Below are positions 1 through 8,028 of a stretch of DNA of 64,000 nt, one piece after another (positions within the stretch are counted from its first letter, which is position 1; each line of letters starts with the position of its first letter). The translations under genes were made by a program, and so were the position numbers. Origin of the DNA: Parasulfuritortus sp037439465 (lineage in GTDB: Bacteria; Pseudomonadota; Gammaproteobacteria; Burkholderiales; Thiobacillaceae). The stretch lies in contig JBBIVX010000011.1 in the NCBI GenBank assembly GCA_037439465.1, forward strand, positions 24,539-88,538, read 5' to 3'. The notes under the pieces were generated by a model. That model was not told the DNA's origin, did not search any database, and saw only the letters and a program-made list of their open reading frames with translations.

Positions 1-2
1 GC

Positions 3-1661
3 ATCAACGACATCGAGCGCATCGAGGTCGTGCGCGGGCCGGATCAGGCCAGCTATGGCGCCAACGCCTTTCAGGGGGTGGTCAATATCATCACCCTGCA
101 GCCCGGCGATGATCCCGGTGGCGGGGTGACCATTTCCCGTGGTGAGAACGATTTCGAGGACACCTATCTCCACCTTGGTCGGCGCGCCGGCAAAATGGAC
201 TGGCGTGTCGCGGCCTCTGCGCGCAAGGCGACCAATTTCGAGGACCGGTCGGTGGCGTATGATCTTCGCCAGGAGACTATCGATCGGCGCACGGTGAACG
301 CCCAGCTGGCCTATCGTCCGGACAACACGGCTGAATTTCATGCCACCCTGGGCTGGAGCCAGGGCGAGGACAGCGTCGGCAGCTCCTTTTTTCGCAACGA
401 GCCCTATCATCCCCGCGACAATGAAAACACCACCCTGCAGTTGGACTGGCATCGTCACTACGGCACGGATTCCGAGATCACGCTGCGTTACACCCATGCC
501 ACTCGCGCCAATGCGGAGCGGCTGCTCATGCGCGCCGGTCCGTTGTCGAGCCCGGTCGATTATGACATCGACAGCCGGCGCGACGCGCTGGAATTCCAGC
601 AGACCCACGCCTTCGCCGACACGCTCAAGGCTTTGTGGGGGGCCGGCTTGCAGCGGGATGAGGTGAAGTCCGCGCACTACCTGTATGGCCAGGGGTCAGT
701 CAGTGGCGACGCCTGGCAGGTGTTCGGTAACCTCGACTGGCGCCTTGCGCCCGCGTGGTTGCTGCACCTGGGCGCCATGGCCGAAGACCACTTCAACACA
801 GATACCTTGTTCTCGCCGCGCGCCGCCCTCAACTATGCCCTGTCACCGCGACATGCCCTGCGCCTGAGCGGCGGCCGCGGTTATCTGTCACCGACCATGT
901 GGCAAAGCAAGGCGCACGAGGCCTTTGTCTACCAGGGCGATCACCTGGCCGTACCCGGCCTGGGCGATCTCTACGGCCATGTCGTCGATGTCGGCGCCTG
1001 GGTCGCAAAACCGCCCGATCCGCAGACCATGGATTTCGTCGAACTGGGCTATGTCAGCCTATATCCCGAGCTTGGCCTTACCGTGGATACGCGGGTGTTT
1101 CAGGAGAGACACGGCGGTTATGTCGATTTTCGCAGCTGCGTACTGGCCGGCTCCTCGCTCTACGGTCCGCTCTGTCCCTTTCCGGCGCCCGCCGGCTACG
1201 TGCCGCTGGCGGACCTCGACAAGGCTTTTTATTCCGAAAATACCGGCGATATCCGCGTGCGCGGCATCGATCTGACACTCGACTGGCGGCATCCGCTGGC
1301 CGGGCGCTTGCTTTTTTCCCATGCCATCACCGGTATCCGGGCGGCGGCCGATACCAACGACGATACCGAAGCGAGCGCGCCCCATCACAGCAGCAGCCTG
1401 CTTTGGTCCAAGTCCTTTCCCTGGGACATCGACGCCAGCTTGGGCTATTACCGCGTCGGTTGGATGAAATGGCTGGGTGATGGCGATCAGCAGCCGGCCT
1501 ATGAGCGGGTCGATGCACGGCTTGCCAAGCGATTCGGCAAGCCTGGCGGCAACAACGAAGTGGCGTTGACCGTGCAGAATCTCAACGGCGACCATATCGA
1601 GTTTCGTGACCAGAGTACGACACGGCGTCGAGCCTTGGTGAGCCTGCGCCTGGAATGGTGA
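3..1661 (+). CDS. TonB-dependent outer-membrane receptor, 5'-truncated by window edge
   Basis: This is the C-terminal part of a TonB-dependent receptor, an outer-membrane beta-barrel that takes up siderophores, cobalamin or similar ligands using TonB energy. The reading frame is already open at the first bases and begins with the end of the plug domain (IERIEVVRGP, then YGANAFQGVVNIIT), a hallmark of the family. About 500 residues of barrel follow and the protein ends in a tryptophan (SLRLEW), as expected for a strand recognised by the Bam machinery. The signal peptide, TonB box and most of the plug lie outside the window. The substrate cannot be told from what is visible. Confidence 0.9.
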   Translation: MNDIERIEVVRGPDQASYGANAFQGVVNIITLQPGDDPGGGVTISRGENDFEDTYLHLGRRAGKMDWRVAASARKATNFEDRSVAYDLRQETIDRRTVNAQLAYRPDNTAEFHATLGWSQGEDSVGSSFFRNEPYHPRDNENTTLQLDWHRHYGTDSEITLRYTHATRANAERLLMRAGPLSSPVDYDIDSRRDALEFQQTHAFADTLKALWGAGLQRDEVKSAHYLYGQGSVSGDAWQVFGNLDWRLAPAWLLHLGAMAEDHFNTDTLFSPRAALNYALSPRHALRLSGGRGYLSPTMWQSKAHEAFVYQGDHLAVPGLGDLYGHVVDVGAWVAKPPDPQTMDFVELGYVSLYPELGLTVDTRVFQERHGGYVDFRSCVLAGSSLYGPLCPFPAPAGYVPLADLDKAFYSENTGDIRVRGIDLTLDWRHPLAGRLLFSHAITGIRAAADTNDDTEASAPHHSSSLLWSKSFPWDIDASLGYYRVGWMKWLGDGDQQPAYERVDARLAKRFGKPGGNNEVALTVQNLNGDHIEFRDQSTTRRRALVSLRLEW

Positions 1662-1710
1662 GGTGCCCGAGGGTTGATATTGTCCAGCCCGCCTAAATAT
1701 AGGATTGGCT

Positions 1711-1719
1711 TGATATAAT
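1711..1719 (+). promoter_or_regulatory. Extended -10 promoter for fmdB
   Basis: TGATATAAT is a perfect extended -10 element (TGnTATAAT) 31 bases before the fmdB start. No good -35 hexamer is seen at the matching distance, which is usual for extended -10 promoters. A GGAG ribosome binding site at 1737-1740 follows. Confidence 0.55.
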
Positions 1720-1749
1720 CTAACAAATCCTTTTTTGGAGTGACTAAAG

Positions 1750-2007
1750 ATGCCTATCTATGCCTACAAGTGCAGCGCCTGCGGCAACGAGCAGGATGTG
1801 ATGCAAAAGGTGAGCGATGCGCCTTTGACCACCTGCCCGCAATGCGGCGCCGTCGCGTTCAGCAAACAACTTACGGCGGCCGGCTTCCAGCTAAAGGGCA
1901 AGGGGTATTACGCCACCGATTTCAAAGGTGGCTCTGCCGCCCCGAAGAAAGAGGAGTCGTCGGCGCCTGCCTGCGGCAGCGGATGCTGTTGCGCGGCCGG
2001 CCACTGA
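1750..2007 (+). CDS. FmdB-family zinc-ribbon protein
   Basis: A small protein of 85 residues with the FmdB regulatory-protein fold. Two CxxC pairs (C8/C11 and C29/C32) form a zinc ribbon, and the N-terminus MPIYAYKC is typical. The C-terminus carries an additional cysteine-rich tail (CGSGCCC). FmdB proteins are often encoded just upstream of DUF502 and aspS in betaproteobacteria, as here. Their molecular role is poorly defined; the name comes from a proposed formamidase regulator. Start is supported by GGAG nine bases upstream and by the extended -10 promoter at 1711. Confidence 0.85.
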   Translation: MPIYAYKCSACGNEQDVMQKVSDAPLTTCPQCGAVAFSKQLTAAGFQLKGKGYYATDFKGGSAAPKKEESSAPACGSGCCCAAGH

Positions 2008-2026
2008 CGCCCGATCTTCCCCGATA

Positions 2027-2064
2027 GGGCAAAACGCCTTGGCGTTTTGCCCATTTTGTTTCTT
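2027..2064 (+). terminator. Intrinsic terminator after fmdB
   Basis: A perfect 12-base inverted repeat (GGGCAAAACGCC, 2-base gap, GGCGTTTTGCCC) is followed by the T-rich run ATTTTGTTTCTT. The structure ends directly at the start codon of the next gene at 2065, so it must be read through if that gene is expressed from the fmdB promoter. Confidence 0.75.
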
Positions 2065-2697
2065 ATGACCGCACCTCATCTAAAACGTCACTTTCTCACC
2101 GGGCTCGTCATCCTTGTCCCCCTCGGCATCACGGTTTGGGTGATCGCCGCCTTGGTCGGGTTCATGGACCAGACCTTGCTCTTGCTGCCCGAGCACTGGC
2201 GGCCCGAGTACTGGATGGGTTTCCGCATTCCCGGATTGGGGGTGCTATTGACCTTGGTGGTGGTGTTATTGACCGGAGTTCTGGCCAGCAATCTGCTCGG
2301 TCAGCGCATGGTGCGTTTCTGGGAGGCCTTGCTCAACCGCATCCCGGTGGTGAAGTCCATCTACGGCAGCGTCAAGCAGGTCTCCGATACCCTGCTGTCT
2401 GGGACCGGCCACGCCTTTCGCAAGGTGCTGCTGGTGCGTTACCCGCATCCCAATGCTTGGTCACTGGCCTTCCAGACCAACGTGCCGGTCGAAATCATGG
2501 AGCACCTGGGTGAGGACTGGCTGGCGGTGTTCATTCCCACCGCGCCCAGCCCGGTGAACGGTTTTTATTTTTACGTGCGGCGCGAGGACACCGTCGAGAT
2601 GGATATTCCCGTCGACCTGGCGCTCAAATACATCGTTTCCATGGGTGTGGCGACGCCCCAGGCGAAGGCGGTGGCCGCCACCTACCCTGGCGATTGA
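2065..2697 (+). CDS. DUF502 family membrane protein
   Basis: A 210-residue integral membrane protein of the DUF502 family. Two hydrophobic segments are visible near residues 8-30 and 54-75, followed by the conserved block LLNRIPVVKSIYGSVKQV and a soluble beta-rich C-terminal region. Function is unknown; it sits upstream of aspS in many betaproteobacteria. I chose ATG 2065 because homologues begin MTxxHLKRxF-like and the alternative TTG at 2047 lies inside the terminator hairpin. No Shine-Dalgarno sequence precedes ATG 2065, which is odd. The aspS start follows 20 bases after its stop, so the two are probably cotranscribed. Confidence 0.85.
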   Translation: MTAPHLKRHFLTGLVILVPLGITVWVIAALVGFMDQTLLLLPEHWRPEYWMGFRIPGLGVLLTLVVVLLTGVLASNLLGQRMVRFWEALLNRIPVVKSIYGSVKQVSDTLLSGTGHAFRKVLLVRYPHPNAWSLAFQTNVPVEIMEHLGEDWLAVFIPTAPSPVNGFYFYVRREDTVEMDIPVDLALKYIVSMGVATPQAKAVAATYPGD

Positions 2698-2716
2698 TCG
2701 AAAAAAGGATAAATAG

Positions 2717-4504
2717 ATGCGTACTCATTACTGCGGTGCGGTGCGCGCCGCCGACATCGGCAACACCGTCACACTGTATGGCTGGGCGCATCGCCGGCGC
2801 GACCACGGTGGCGTCATCTTCATCGACCTAAGGGACCGCGAAGGCACGGTGCAGGTGGTGATCGACCCGGATACCGCGGAGGCCTTCAGGATCGCCGAAG
2901 AGGTGCGCGGTGAATTCGTGCTCAAGGTGGTTGGTCGGGTGCGCGCCCGGCCGGCGGGCACCGAGAACGCTAACTTGCCCACTGGCCTCATCGAGGTGCT
3001 GACCCGGCAGATGGAGGTGCTCAACCCCTCGCTGACGCCGCCGTTCCAACTCGACGACGAAAACATCAACGAGAATATCCGTCTGCAATACCGTTATCTC
3101 GACCTGCGCCGGCCGGCCATGCAGGCCAACATGCGGTTGCGCTACCGGGTCACCAAGCTGATGCGCGACTATCTCGACCAGAGTGGCTTTATCGAGGTGG
3201 AAACGCCGATGCTGACCCGCTCCACTCCGGAAGGCGCGCGCGACTACCTGGTGCCCTCGCGCGTCCACGATGGCCTGTTCTACGCCCTGCCGCAGTCGCC
3301 CCAGTTGTTCAAGCAGCTTTTGATGGTGGCCGGCTTTGATCGCTATTTCCAGATCACCAAGTGCTTCCGCGACGAGGACCTGCGCGCCGATCGCCAGCCC
3401 GAGTTCACCCAGGTCGATCTGGAGACCTCGTTCATGGGAGAGGAGGAAATCATGACCCTGGTCGAGGGCATGATCCGCGATATGTTCAAGAAGGCGCAGG
3501 CTATCGACCTGCCCGACCCCTTCCCGCGCATGACCTATGCCGAGGCGATGGCCCGCTACGGTTCCGACAAGCCGGACCTGCGGGTGACGCTGGAGATTTC
3601 CGAAGTCACCGACGCCATGAAGGAGGTCGCCTTCAAGGTTTTCTCCGGCCCGGCCAACGACCCGGCCGGTCGGGTCGCCGCCCTGCGCGTGCCCGGCGGC
3701 GCGGCGCTCAGCCGCGGCGAGATCGACGGCTACACCGAGTTCGTCAAGATCTACGGCGCCCGCGGCCTGGCCTACATCAAGGTCAACGACGTCAGCCAAC
3801 TGAACGACACCGGCCTGCAATCACCCATCGTCAAGAATCTGAACGAGGCCGCGCTGAAGACCGTCATGGAACGTACCGGCGCGCAGAATGGCGACCTGAT
3901 CTTCTTCGGCGCCGACCGCGCCAAGGTGGTCAACGACGCGCTCGGCGCCCTGCGTCTGAAGATCGGTCACGACAAGGGCCACGTCGACGGCCGCGCCTGG
4001 GCGCCATTGTGGGTGATCGATTTCCCCATGTTCGAATACAACGAGGACGAAAGGCGCTGGGATGCCCTGCATCACCCCTTCACCGCGCCCAAGGACGGTC
4101 ACGAGGACTTGCTCGCGTCTGACCCCGGCCGCGCCCTGTCCAAGGCCTACGACATGGTGCTGAACGGCTGGGAGGTGGGCGGTGGTTCAATCCGTATCCA
4201 CCGCGAGGCGGTACAGGAGAAGGTGTTCGAGGCGCTCAACATCGGCTCCGAAGAACGCCGCAGCAAGTTTGGCTTTTTGCTCGATGCCCTGCAGTATGGC
4301 GCACCGCCGCATGGTGGCCTGGCCTTCGGCCTGGATCGTCTGGTCACCCTGATGACCGGGGCCGAGTCGATCCGCGACGTCATCGCCTTTCCTAAGACCC
4401 AGCGGGCCGCCTGTCTGATGACCGATGCGCCCAACACGGTCGATGAGCGGCAGTTGCGTGACCTGCATATCCGGCTGCGCAACCCGGTGGGGAGCCCGGA
4501 CTGA
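2717..4504 (+). CDS. aspS: Aspartate--tRNA ligase
   Basis: Class II aminoacyl-tRNA synthetase that charges tRNA-Asp in the cytoplasm. At 595 residues it has the usual bacterial length. Order: OB-fold anticodon-binding domain (residues 1-110), motif 2 (FRDEDLRADRQPEFTQVDLE), the bacterial GAD insertion, then motif 3 (GLAFGLDRLVTLMTG) followed by RDVIAFPK near the C-terminus. An AAAGGA site precedes ATG 2717. Whether it also charges tRNA-Asn cannot be decided here. The stop codon overlaps the proposed CTG start of nudB (CTGA). Confidence 0.97.
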   Translation: MRTHYCGAVRAADIGNTVTLYGWAHRRRDHGGVIFIDLRDREGTVQVVIDPDTAEAFRIAEEVRGEFVLKVVGRVRARPAGTENANLPTGLIEVLTRQMEVLNPSLTPPFQLDDENINENIRLQYRYLDLRRPAMQANMRLRYRVTKLMRDYLDQSGFIEVETPMLTRSTPEGARDYLVPSRVHDGLFYALPQSPQLFKQLLMVAGFDRYFQITKCFRDEDLRADRQPEFTQVDLETSFMGEEEIMTLVEGMIRDMFKKAQAIDLPDPFPRMTYAEAMARYGSDKPDLRVTLEISEVTDAMKEVAFKVFSGPANDPAGRVAALRVPGGAALSRGEIDGYTEFVKIYGARGLAYIKVNDVSQLNDTGLQSPIVKNLNEAALKTVMERTGAQNGDLIFFGADRAKVVNDALGALRLKIGHDKGHVDGRAWAPLWVIDFPMFEYNEDERRWDALHHPFTAPKDGHEDLLASDPGRALSKAYDMVLNGWEVGGGSIRIHREAVQEKVFEALNIGSEERRSKFGFLLDALQYGAPPHGGLAFGLDRLVTLMTGAESIRDVIAFPKTQRAACLMTDAPNTVDERQLRDLHIRLRNPVGSPD

Positions 4505-4935
4505 GCTACAAGGCCCCAGTCTCGGTCCTGGTGGTCATCCATACCCCGGGTTTGCAGGTGCTGTTACTGGAGCGGGCCGATCACCCCGGTTGGTGGCAAT
4601 CGGTGACCGGTAGCCAGGAGGCCGGTGAAAGTCTGCGCCAAACGGCCATCCGCGAGGTCGCCGAGGAGACCGGTCTTAACGCCGAGGCCTATTGCCTGGA
4701 CGACTGGGGCGTGCAGAACGTCTACGAAATCTATGATTGCTACCGGCATCGCTACCCGCCCGGCACGACCCACAACACCGAACACGTCTTTGGGCTCCGG
4801 CTGCCCGTTCCCTTGCCGGTGACGCTGTCGCCGCAAGAGCATCTCCACTGGCAGTGGCGGCCCTGGCAGGAGGCCGCCGCCTTGTGTTTCTCCGCCAGCA
4901 ATGCCGAAGCCATCCGGCGGCTCGCCTCCGGTTGA
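4501..4935 (+). CDS. nudB: Dihydroneopterin triphosphate diphosphatase (Nudix)
   Basis: Nudix hydrolase removing pyrophosphate from 7,8-dihydroneopterin triphosphate in folate synthesis. The Nudix box is intact: GSQEAGESLRQTAI then REVAEETGL. The first GTG in frame (4531) would cut off residues LSYKAPVSVL, which match the usual MSYKxPVSVL start of NudB. Reading from CTG 4501 restores the family N-terminus (144 residues), overlaps the aspS stop as CTGA and places GGGGAG (4489-4494) at a good distance. I therefore propose a CTG start. Position right after aspS is the standard betaproteobacterial arrangement. Confidence 0.88.
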   Translation: MSYKAPVSVLVVIHTPGLQVLLLERADHPGWWQSVTGSQEAGESLRQTAIREVAEETGLNAEAYCLDDWGVQNVYEIYDCYRHRYPPGTTHNTEHVFGLRLPVPLPVTLSPQEHLHWQWRPWQEAAALCFSASNAEAIRRLASG

Positions 4936-5026
4936 GCCGGGCGGTGCTACAGTTTCCCCGCTACCTGCCGATATATCCCTGGAGCCCGGGCCATGGCCTG
5001 GGCACTGGGAATACCGTGGAGGCATC

Positions 5027-5431
5027 ATGAAACGCATCGCCATCATCGTCGGGCTGCTGCCCTTGTTGGGGGGCTGCGACCAGATCAAGGATCGCCTGGG
5101 CCTGCCCGACCCCGCCCGGATCGAGGCGGAAGGCAACGCCATCGGCGGGGCCTGCCGGCACGCCGGCCGCGGGCTGGAGGATTGCTACCGTCTCAACGAG
5201 GAAGCCAGGAAGGCCGCCATCTACGCCGGTTGGAAGGAAATGAACGAGTACATGATGAAAAACAACATGGAGGCCGTGCCGCCACAGGTCGCCGCAGGTG
5301 GCGAAGGTCCCACCCCGCACACCGTCAAAGAAGCCGCGGCCGACGCGACCGCCACCGGCGGCAAGGGTGAAAAGATGGCGGCAAACGAGCGTGGGCCGCA
5401 GGCCGAGGCCAAGACCAAAACCGCTCATTAG
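5027..5431 (+). CDS. Small lipoprotein of unknown function
   Basis: A 134-residue predicted lipoprotein. The N-terminus MKRIAIIVGLLPLLGGC is a short signal peptide ending in a lipobox (LGGC, cysteine 17). The mature part has two further cysteines within a helical stretch (GGACRHAGRGLEDCYRLNEE), an amphipathic segment rich in Met/Asn/Glu and a low-complexity Ala/Lys/Gly tail. ATG 5027 is chosen because it follows GGAGG at 5018-5022 and gives a proper signal peptide; the open frame extends further upstream without meaning. I recognise no characterised family. It lies between nudB and the EEP gene. Confidence 0.75.
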   Translation: MKRIAIIVGLLPLLGGCDQIKDRLGLPDPARIEAEGNAIGGACRHAGRGLEDCYRLNEEARKAAIYAGWKEMNEYMMKNNMEAVPPQVAAGGEGPTPHTVKEAAADATATGGKGEKMAANERGPQAEAKTKTAH

Positions 5432-5461
5432 CCGCCGCCGCGGACACGCTACAATGGCAGT

Positions 5462-6220
5462 ATGAACCCGGTATTGAACGTCGCCAGTTACAACATCCAC
5501 AAAGGGCTTTCCTTCTTCAACCGCCGCATGGTGGTGCATGAACTGCGCGACCGCCTTAAATCCCTGAATGCCGACATCGTGTTCCTGCAGGAGGTGCAGG
5601 GCCTGCACGCCCAGCGCGCGGACCAGTTCAGCGGTTGGCCGGATTTGCCGCAGCACGAATTCATCGCCGATGGCATCTGGACCGACTACGCCTATGGCAA
5701 GAACGCTGTCTACGACCAGGGGCATCATGGCAACGCCATCCTGTCGCGCTACCCCATACGGCGCTGGGAGAATGTCGACATCTCGGCCCATGTGTTCGAA
5801 AGCCGGGGGCTGCTGCATTGCGAGCTGGAGGCTCCCGATCTGGATCAGCCCCTGCATGCCATCTGCCTGCACCTCGCCCTCAACGAGACCGGCCGGCGCA
5901 AGCAGTTGGAACGGATCTCCAGACACATCCGCGAGCTGGTGCCGGACGGCGCCCCTCTTATCGTGGCCGGCGATTTCAACGACTGGCGGCAGCGGGCACC
6001 CCGCTACCTGGCGGATGAACTGGGTCTCACCGAGGCCTTCGAGACTTACCAGGGTCACAATGCACTGAGCTTCCCCGCCGTCCTGCCGCTGTTCGCCCTC
6101 GACCGTATCTATGTGCGTGGCTTCGAGGTGGCGTCGGCGCGCGTACTGCACGGCTCGTCCTGGCGGAAACTCTCTGATCACGCGGCCTTGACCGCCCAAT
6201 TGAAGCCCGCCATGGCCTGA
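5462..6220 (+). CDS. Endonuclease/exonuclease/phosphatase family protein
   Basis: A 252-residue EEP-fold metal-dependent phosphoesterase. Visible motifs are ASYNIHKG at the N-terminus, FLQEVQ (catalytic Glu), HGNAILSRYP, GDFNDW (catalytic Asp/Asn) and SDHAAL (catalytic Asp-His) at the end, so the active site looks complete. No signal peptide is seen, so it is probably cytoplasmic. In betaproteobacteria and pseudomonads this gene precedes clsB, as it does here (7-base gap), which suggests a role linked to phospholipid or nucleic acid phosphodiesters, but the substrate is unknown. Confidence 0.85.
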   Translation: MNPVLNVASYNIHKGLSFFNRRMVVHELRDRLKSLNADIVFLQEVQGLHAQRADQFSGWPDLPQHEFIADGIWTDYAYGKNAVYDQGHHGNAILSRYPIRRWENVDISAHVFESRGLLHCELEAPDLDQPLHAICLHLALNETGRRKQLERISRHIRELVPDGAPLIVAGDFNDWRQRAPRYLADELGLTEAFETYQGHNALSFPAVLPLFALDRIYVRGFEVASARVLHGSSWRKLSDHAALTAQLKPAMA

Positions 6221-6227
6221 TCTCGCC

Positions 6228-7382
6228 ATGACCTGGCGCGATGGCAACCGCATTACCCTGCTGGAAAATGGGGCCGAGTATTTCCCCGCGCTGATCGCCG
6301 CCATCGACCAGGCCCGGCAGGAAGTCCATCTCGAAAGCTACCTGTACGAACCCGATCGGGCCGGCCTGGCGCTGGCGGAGGCGCTCAAGCGCGCCGCCCG
6401 CCGGGGGGTGCGCGTCAAGGTGTTGTTGGACGGTTTTGGCGCGCGCGCCTTCCCCGCCGATCTGGCGCGGCAATTGCGGGCCGCGGGGGTGGCGCTGATG
6501 CACTATCGACCGGAAATCGGCCTTTTGCGCCTGCGTCGCTACCGTCTGCGGCGTTTGCATCGTAAGCTCGCGGTGGTGGACGGCCGCACCGCTTTTCTGG
6601 GTGGCATCAACGTCATCGATGATGGCAATGTCGCCGGTCACGCCGGCTTGCGCCGCGACTATGCGGTGGCGCTGGAGGGCCCGGTGCTGGAGGACATACA
6701 CGCCGCCGTGCGCCGGTTGTGGTGGCTGGTACGCTGGAGCCGGATCGGCCGCCGCCCACGCCGCTCCGCGTCGCTGCCGCCCGTCGTCGATTGGGCCGGC
6801 AATCAGCGCGCCGCCTTCCTGCAGCGCGACAACCTGCGCCATCGCCGTGCCATCGAGGAGGCTTATCTGGAGGCCATCGCCGCCGCGCGCTCGGAAATAC
6901 TCATCGCCAATGCCTATTTCCTGCCCGGCCGGCGTTTTCGCCAGGCGCTGGTCGACGCGGCGCGGCGCGGGGTGAAGGTGGTGTTGTTCCTGCAGGGGCA
7001 CACCGATCATCGTTTGTTTCAGGCGGTGGCGCGTGCGTTGTACCGCTATTTTCTGGAAAACGGCATCACCATTCACGAATACCATGCCAGCGAGCTGCAT
7101 GCCAAGGTGGCAGTGATCGATGCCGACTGGGCCACGGTCGGGTCGAGCAACATCGATCCGTTCAGCCTGCTATTGGCGCGGGAGGCCAACATCTTCGTGC
7201 GTGACCGCCGCTTCGCCGAGCAGTTGCGCGATCGCCTCAGTCATGCCATTGCGGAAGGAGGGCGCGCCATCCAGCTCGGCGCTTGGCGGCATCTGCCCTG
7301 GTACCGCCGTCTGACTTCGTGGATGCTCTATGGACTGGTGCGGCTGTCGATGGGGCTGCTCGGCCTGGCCAGCCGCGAGTGA
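6228..7382 (+). CDS. clsB: Cardiolipin synthase B-type phospholipase D protein
   Basis: A 384-residue member of the phospholipase D superfamily resembling ClsB, which makes cardiolipin from phosphatidylglycerol and another phospholipid at the inner membrane. Two HKD motifs are present: HRKLAVVDGRTAFLGGIN in the first half and HAKVAVIDADWATVGSSNID in the second. A hydrophobic C-terminal segment (WMLYGLVRLSMGLLGLA) may anchor it. It starts 8 bases after the EEP gene stop and is likely cotranscribed with it; the next gene is convergent. Confidence 0.9.
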   Translation: MTWRDGNRITLLENGAEYFPALIAAIDQARQEVHLESYLYEPDRAGLALAEALKRAARRGVRVKVLLDGFGARAFPADLARQLRAAGVALMHYRPEIGLLRLRRYRLRRLHRKLAVVDGRTAFLGGINVIDDGNVAGHAGLRRDYAVALEGPVLEDIHAAVRRLWWLVRWSRIGRRPRRSASLPPVVDWAGNQRAAFLQRDNLRHRRAIEEAYLEAIAAARSEILIANAYFLPGRRFRQALVDAARRGVKVVLFLQGHTDHRLFQAVARALYRYFLENGITIHEYHASELHAKVAVIDADWATVGSSNIDPFSLLLAREANIFVRDRRFAEQLRDRLSHAIAEGGRAIQLGAWRHLPWYRRLTSWMLYGLVRLSMGLLGLASRE

Positions 7383-7392
7383 CCGGCGCGGG

Positions 7393-8028
7393 CTAGGCCC
7401 GGCCGGCGCACAGCAGAAATACCGGGTAGGCACGTTCTCCGCCCGGCTGCGGCTTGATGATTTCGAAGACGGTGCGAAAGCGGATACCGGAAAAGCCGGC
7501 ATGAGCGGCCAGGGCCGTCAGTTCGGCGCGGTCGAAGCCGTGATGGACGTCGAATTCTAGGCCGTGGAAGGAGCCATCCTCGCGGTCGAGGTCGGCGATG
7601 CACAAGTGGCCACCGGGATTGAGCAGGGTATGGAAGGCCTTGAGTATGGCCGCCGTGTCCGGGATGTGGTGCAGGGTCATCGCCGAATAGATCAGGTCGT
7701 AACGCTCCGTGGGCAGCGGCTCGGCGGTCAGGTCGGCCTGACGCACCGTCATGTTGGCGACGTGTTCGGCGGTGATCTTCTCGCGCAGAACGTCGAGCAT
7801 CCCGGCCGAGCTGTCCTTGAGAGTGATGTGGCCGAGCTCGTCCTTCAGGGGAAAGCTGAGCAGGCCGGTGCCGCAGCCATAATCGAGCGCGGCCATCGTC
7901 TTGTCCAGGCGGATCTCGGCGCGGATGGCCTGGGCGATTTTCTCCGCCCGTTCGCGAAAGAGCGGATTGGCGTCCCAGGCGCGTGCCTGGCTGTCGAAAT
8001 GGGCGGCGTCGAGGCGGGCCTGGCTCAT
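7393..8028 (-). CDS. Class I SAM-dependent methyltransferase
   Basis: A 211-residue methyltransferase. The SAM-binding motif I is clear (ALDYGCGTGLLSF), with an acidic residue at the end of strand 2 (LKDSSAGML) and motif IV-like DLIYSAMTLHHI. The pattern resembles small-molecule methyltransferases (UbiE/COQ5-like type 11 or 12), but the substrate cannot be named. Its start overlaps the stop of the upstream HerA-like ATPase gene by four bases (ATGA), so the two are translationally coupled. Confidence 0.85.
   Translation of the reverse strand: MSQARLDAAHFDSQARAWDANPLFRERAEKIAQAIRAEIRLDKTMAALDYGCGTGLLSFPLKDELGHITLKDSSAGMLDVLREKITAEHVANMTVRQADLTAEPLPTERYDLIYSAMTLHHIPDTAAILKAFHTLLNPGGHLCIADLDREDGSFHGLEFDVHHGFDRAELTALAAHAGFSGIRFRTVFEIIKPQPGGERAYPVFLLCAGRA

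Noticed and set aside
4961..6304. Long antisense open frame of 447 codons over the lipoprotein and EEP genes
   Set aside because: Opposite-strand shadow of two well-supported genes in GC-rich DNA; no family features.
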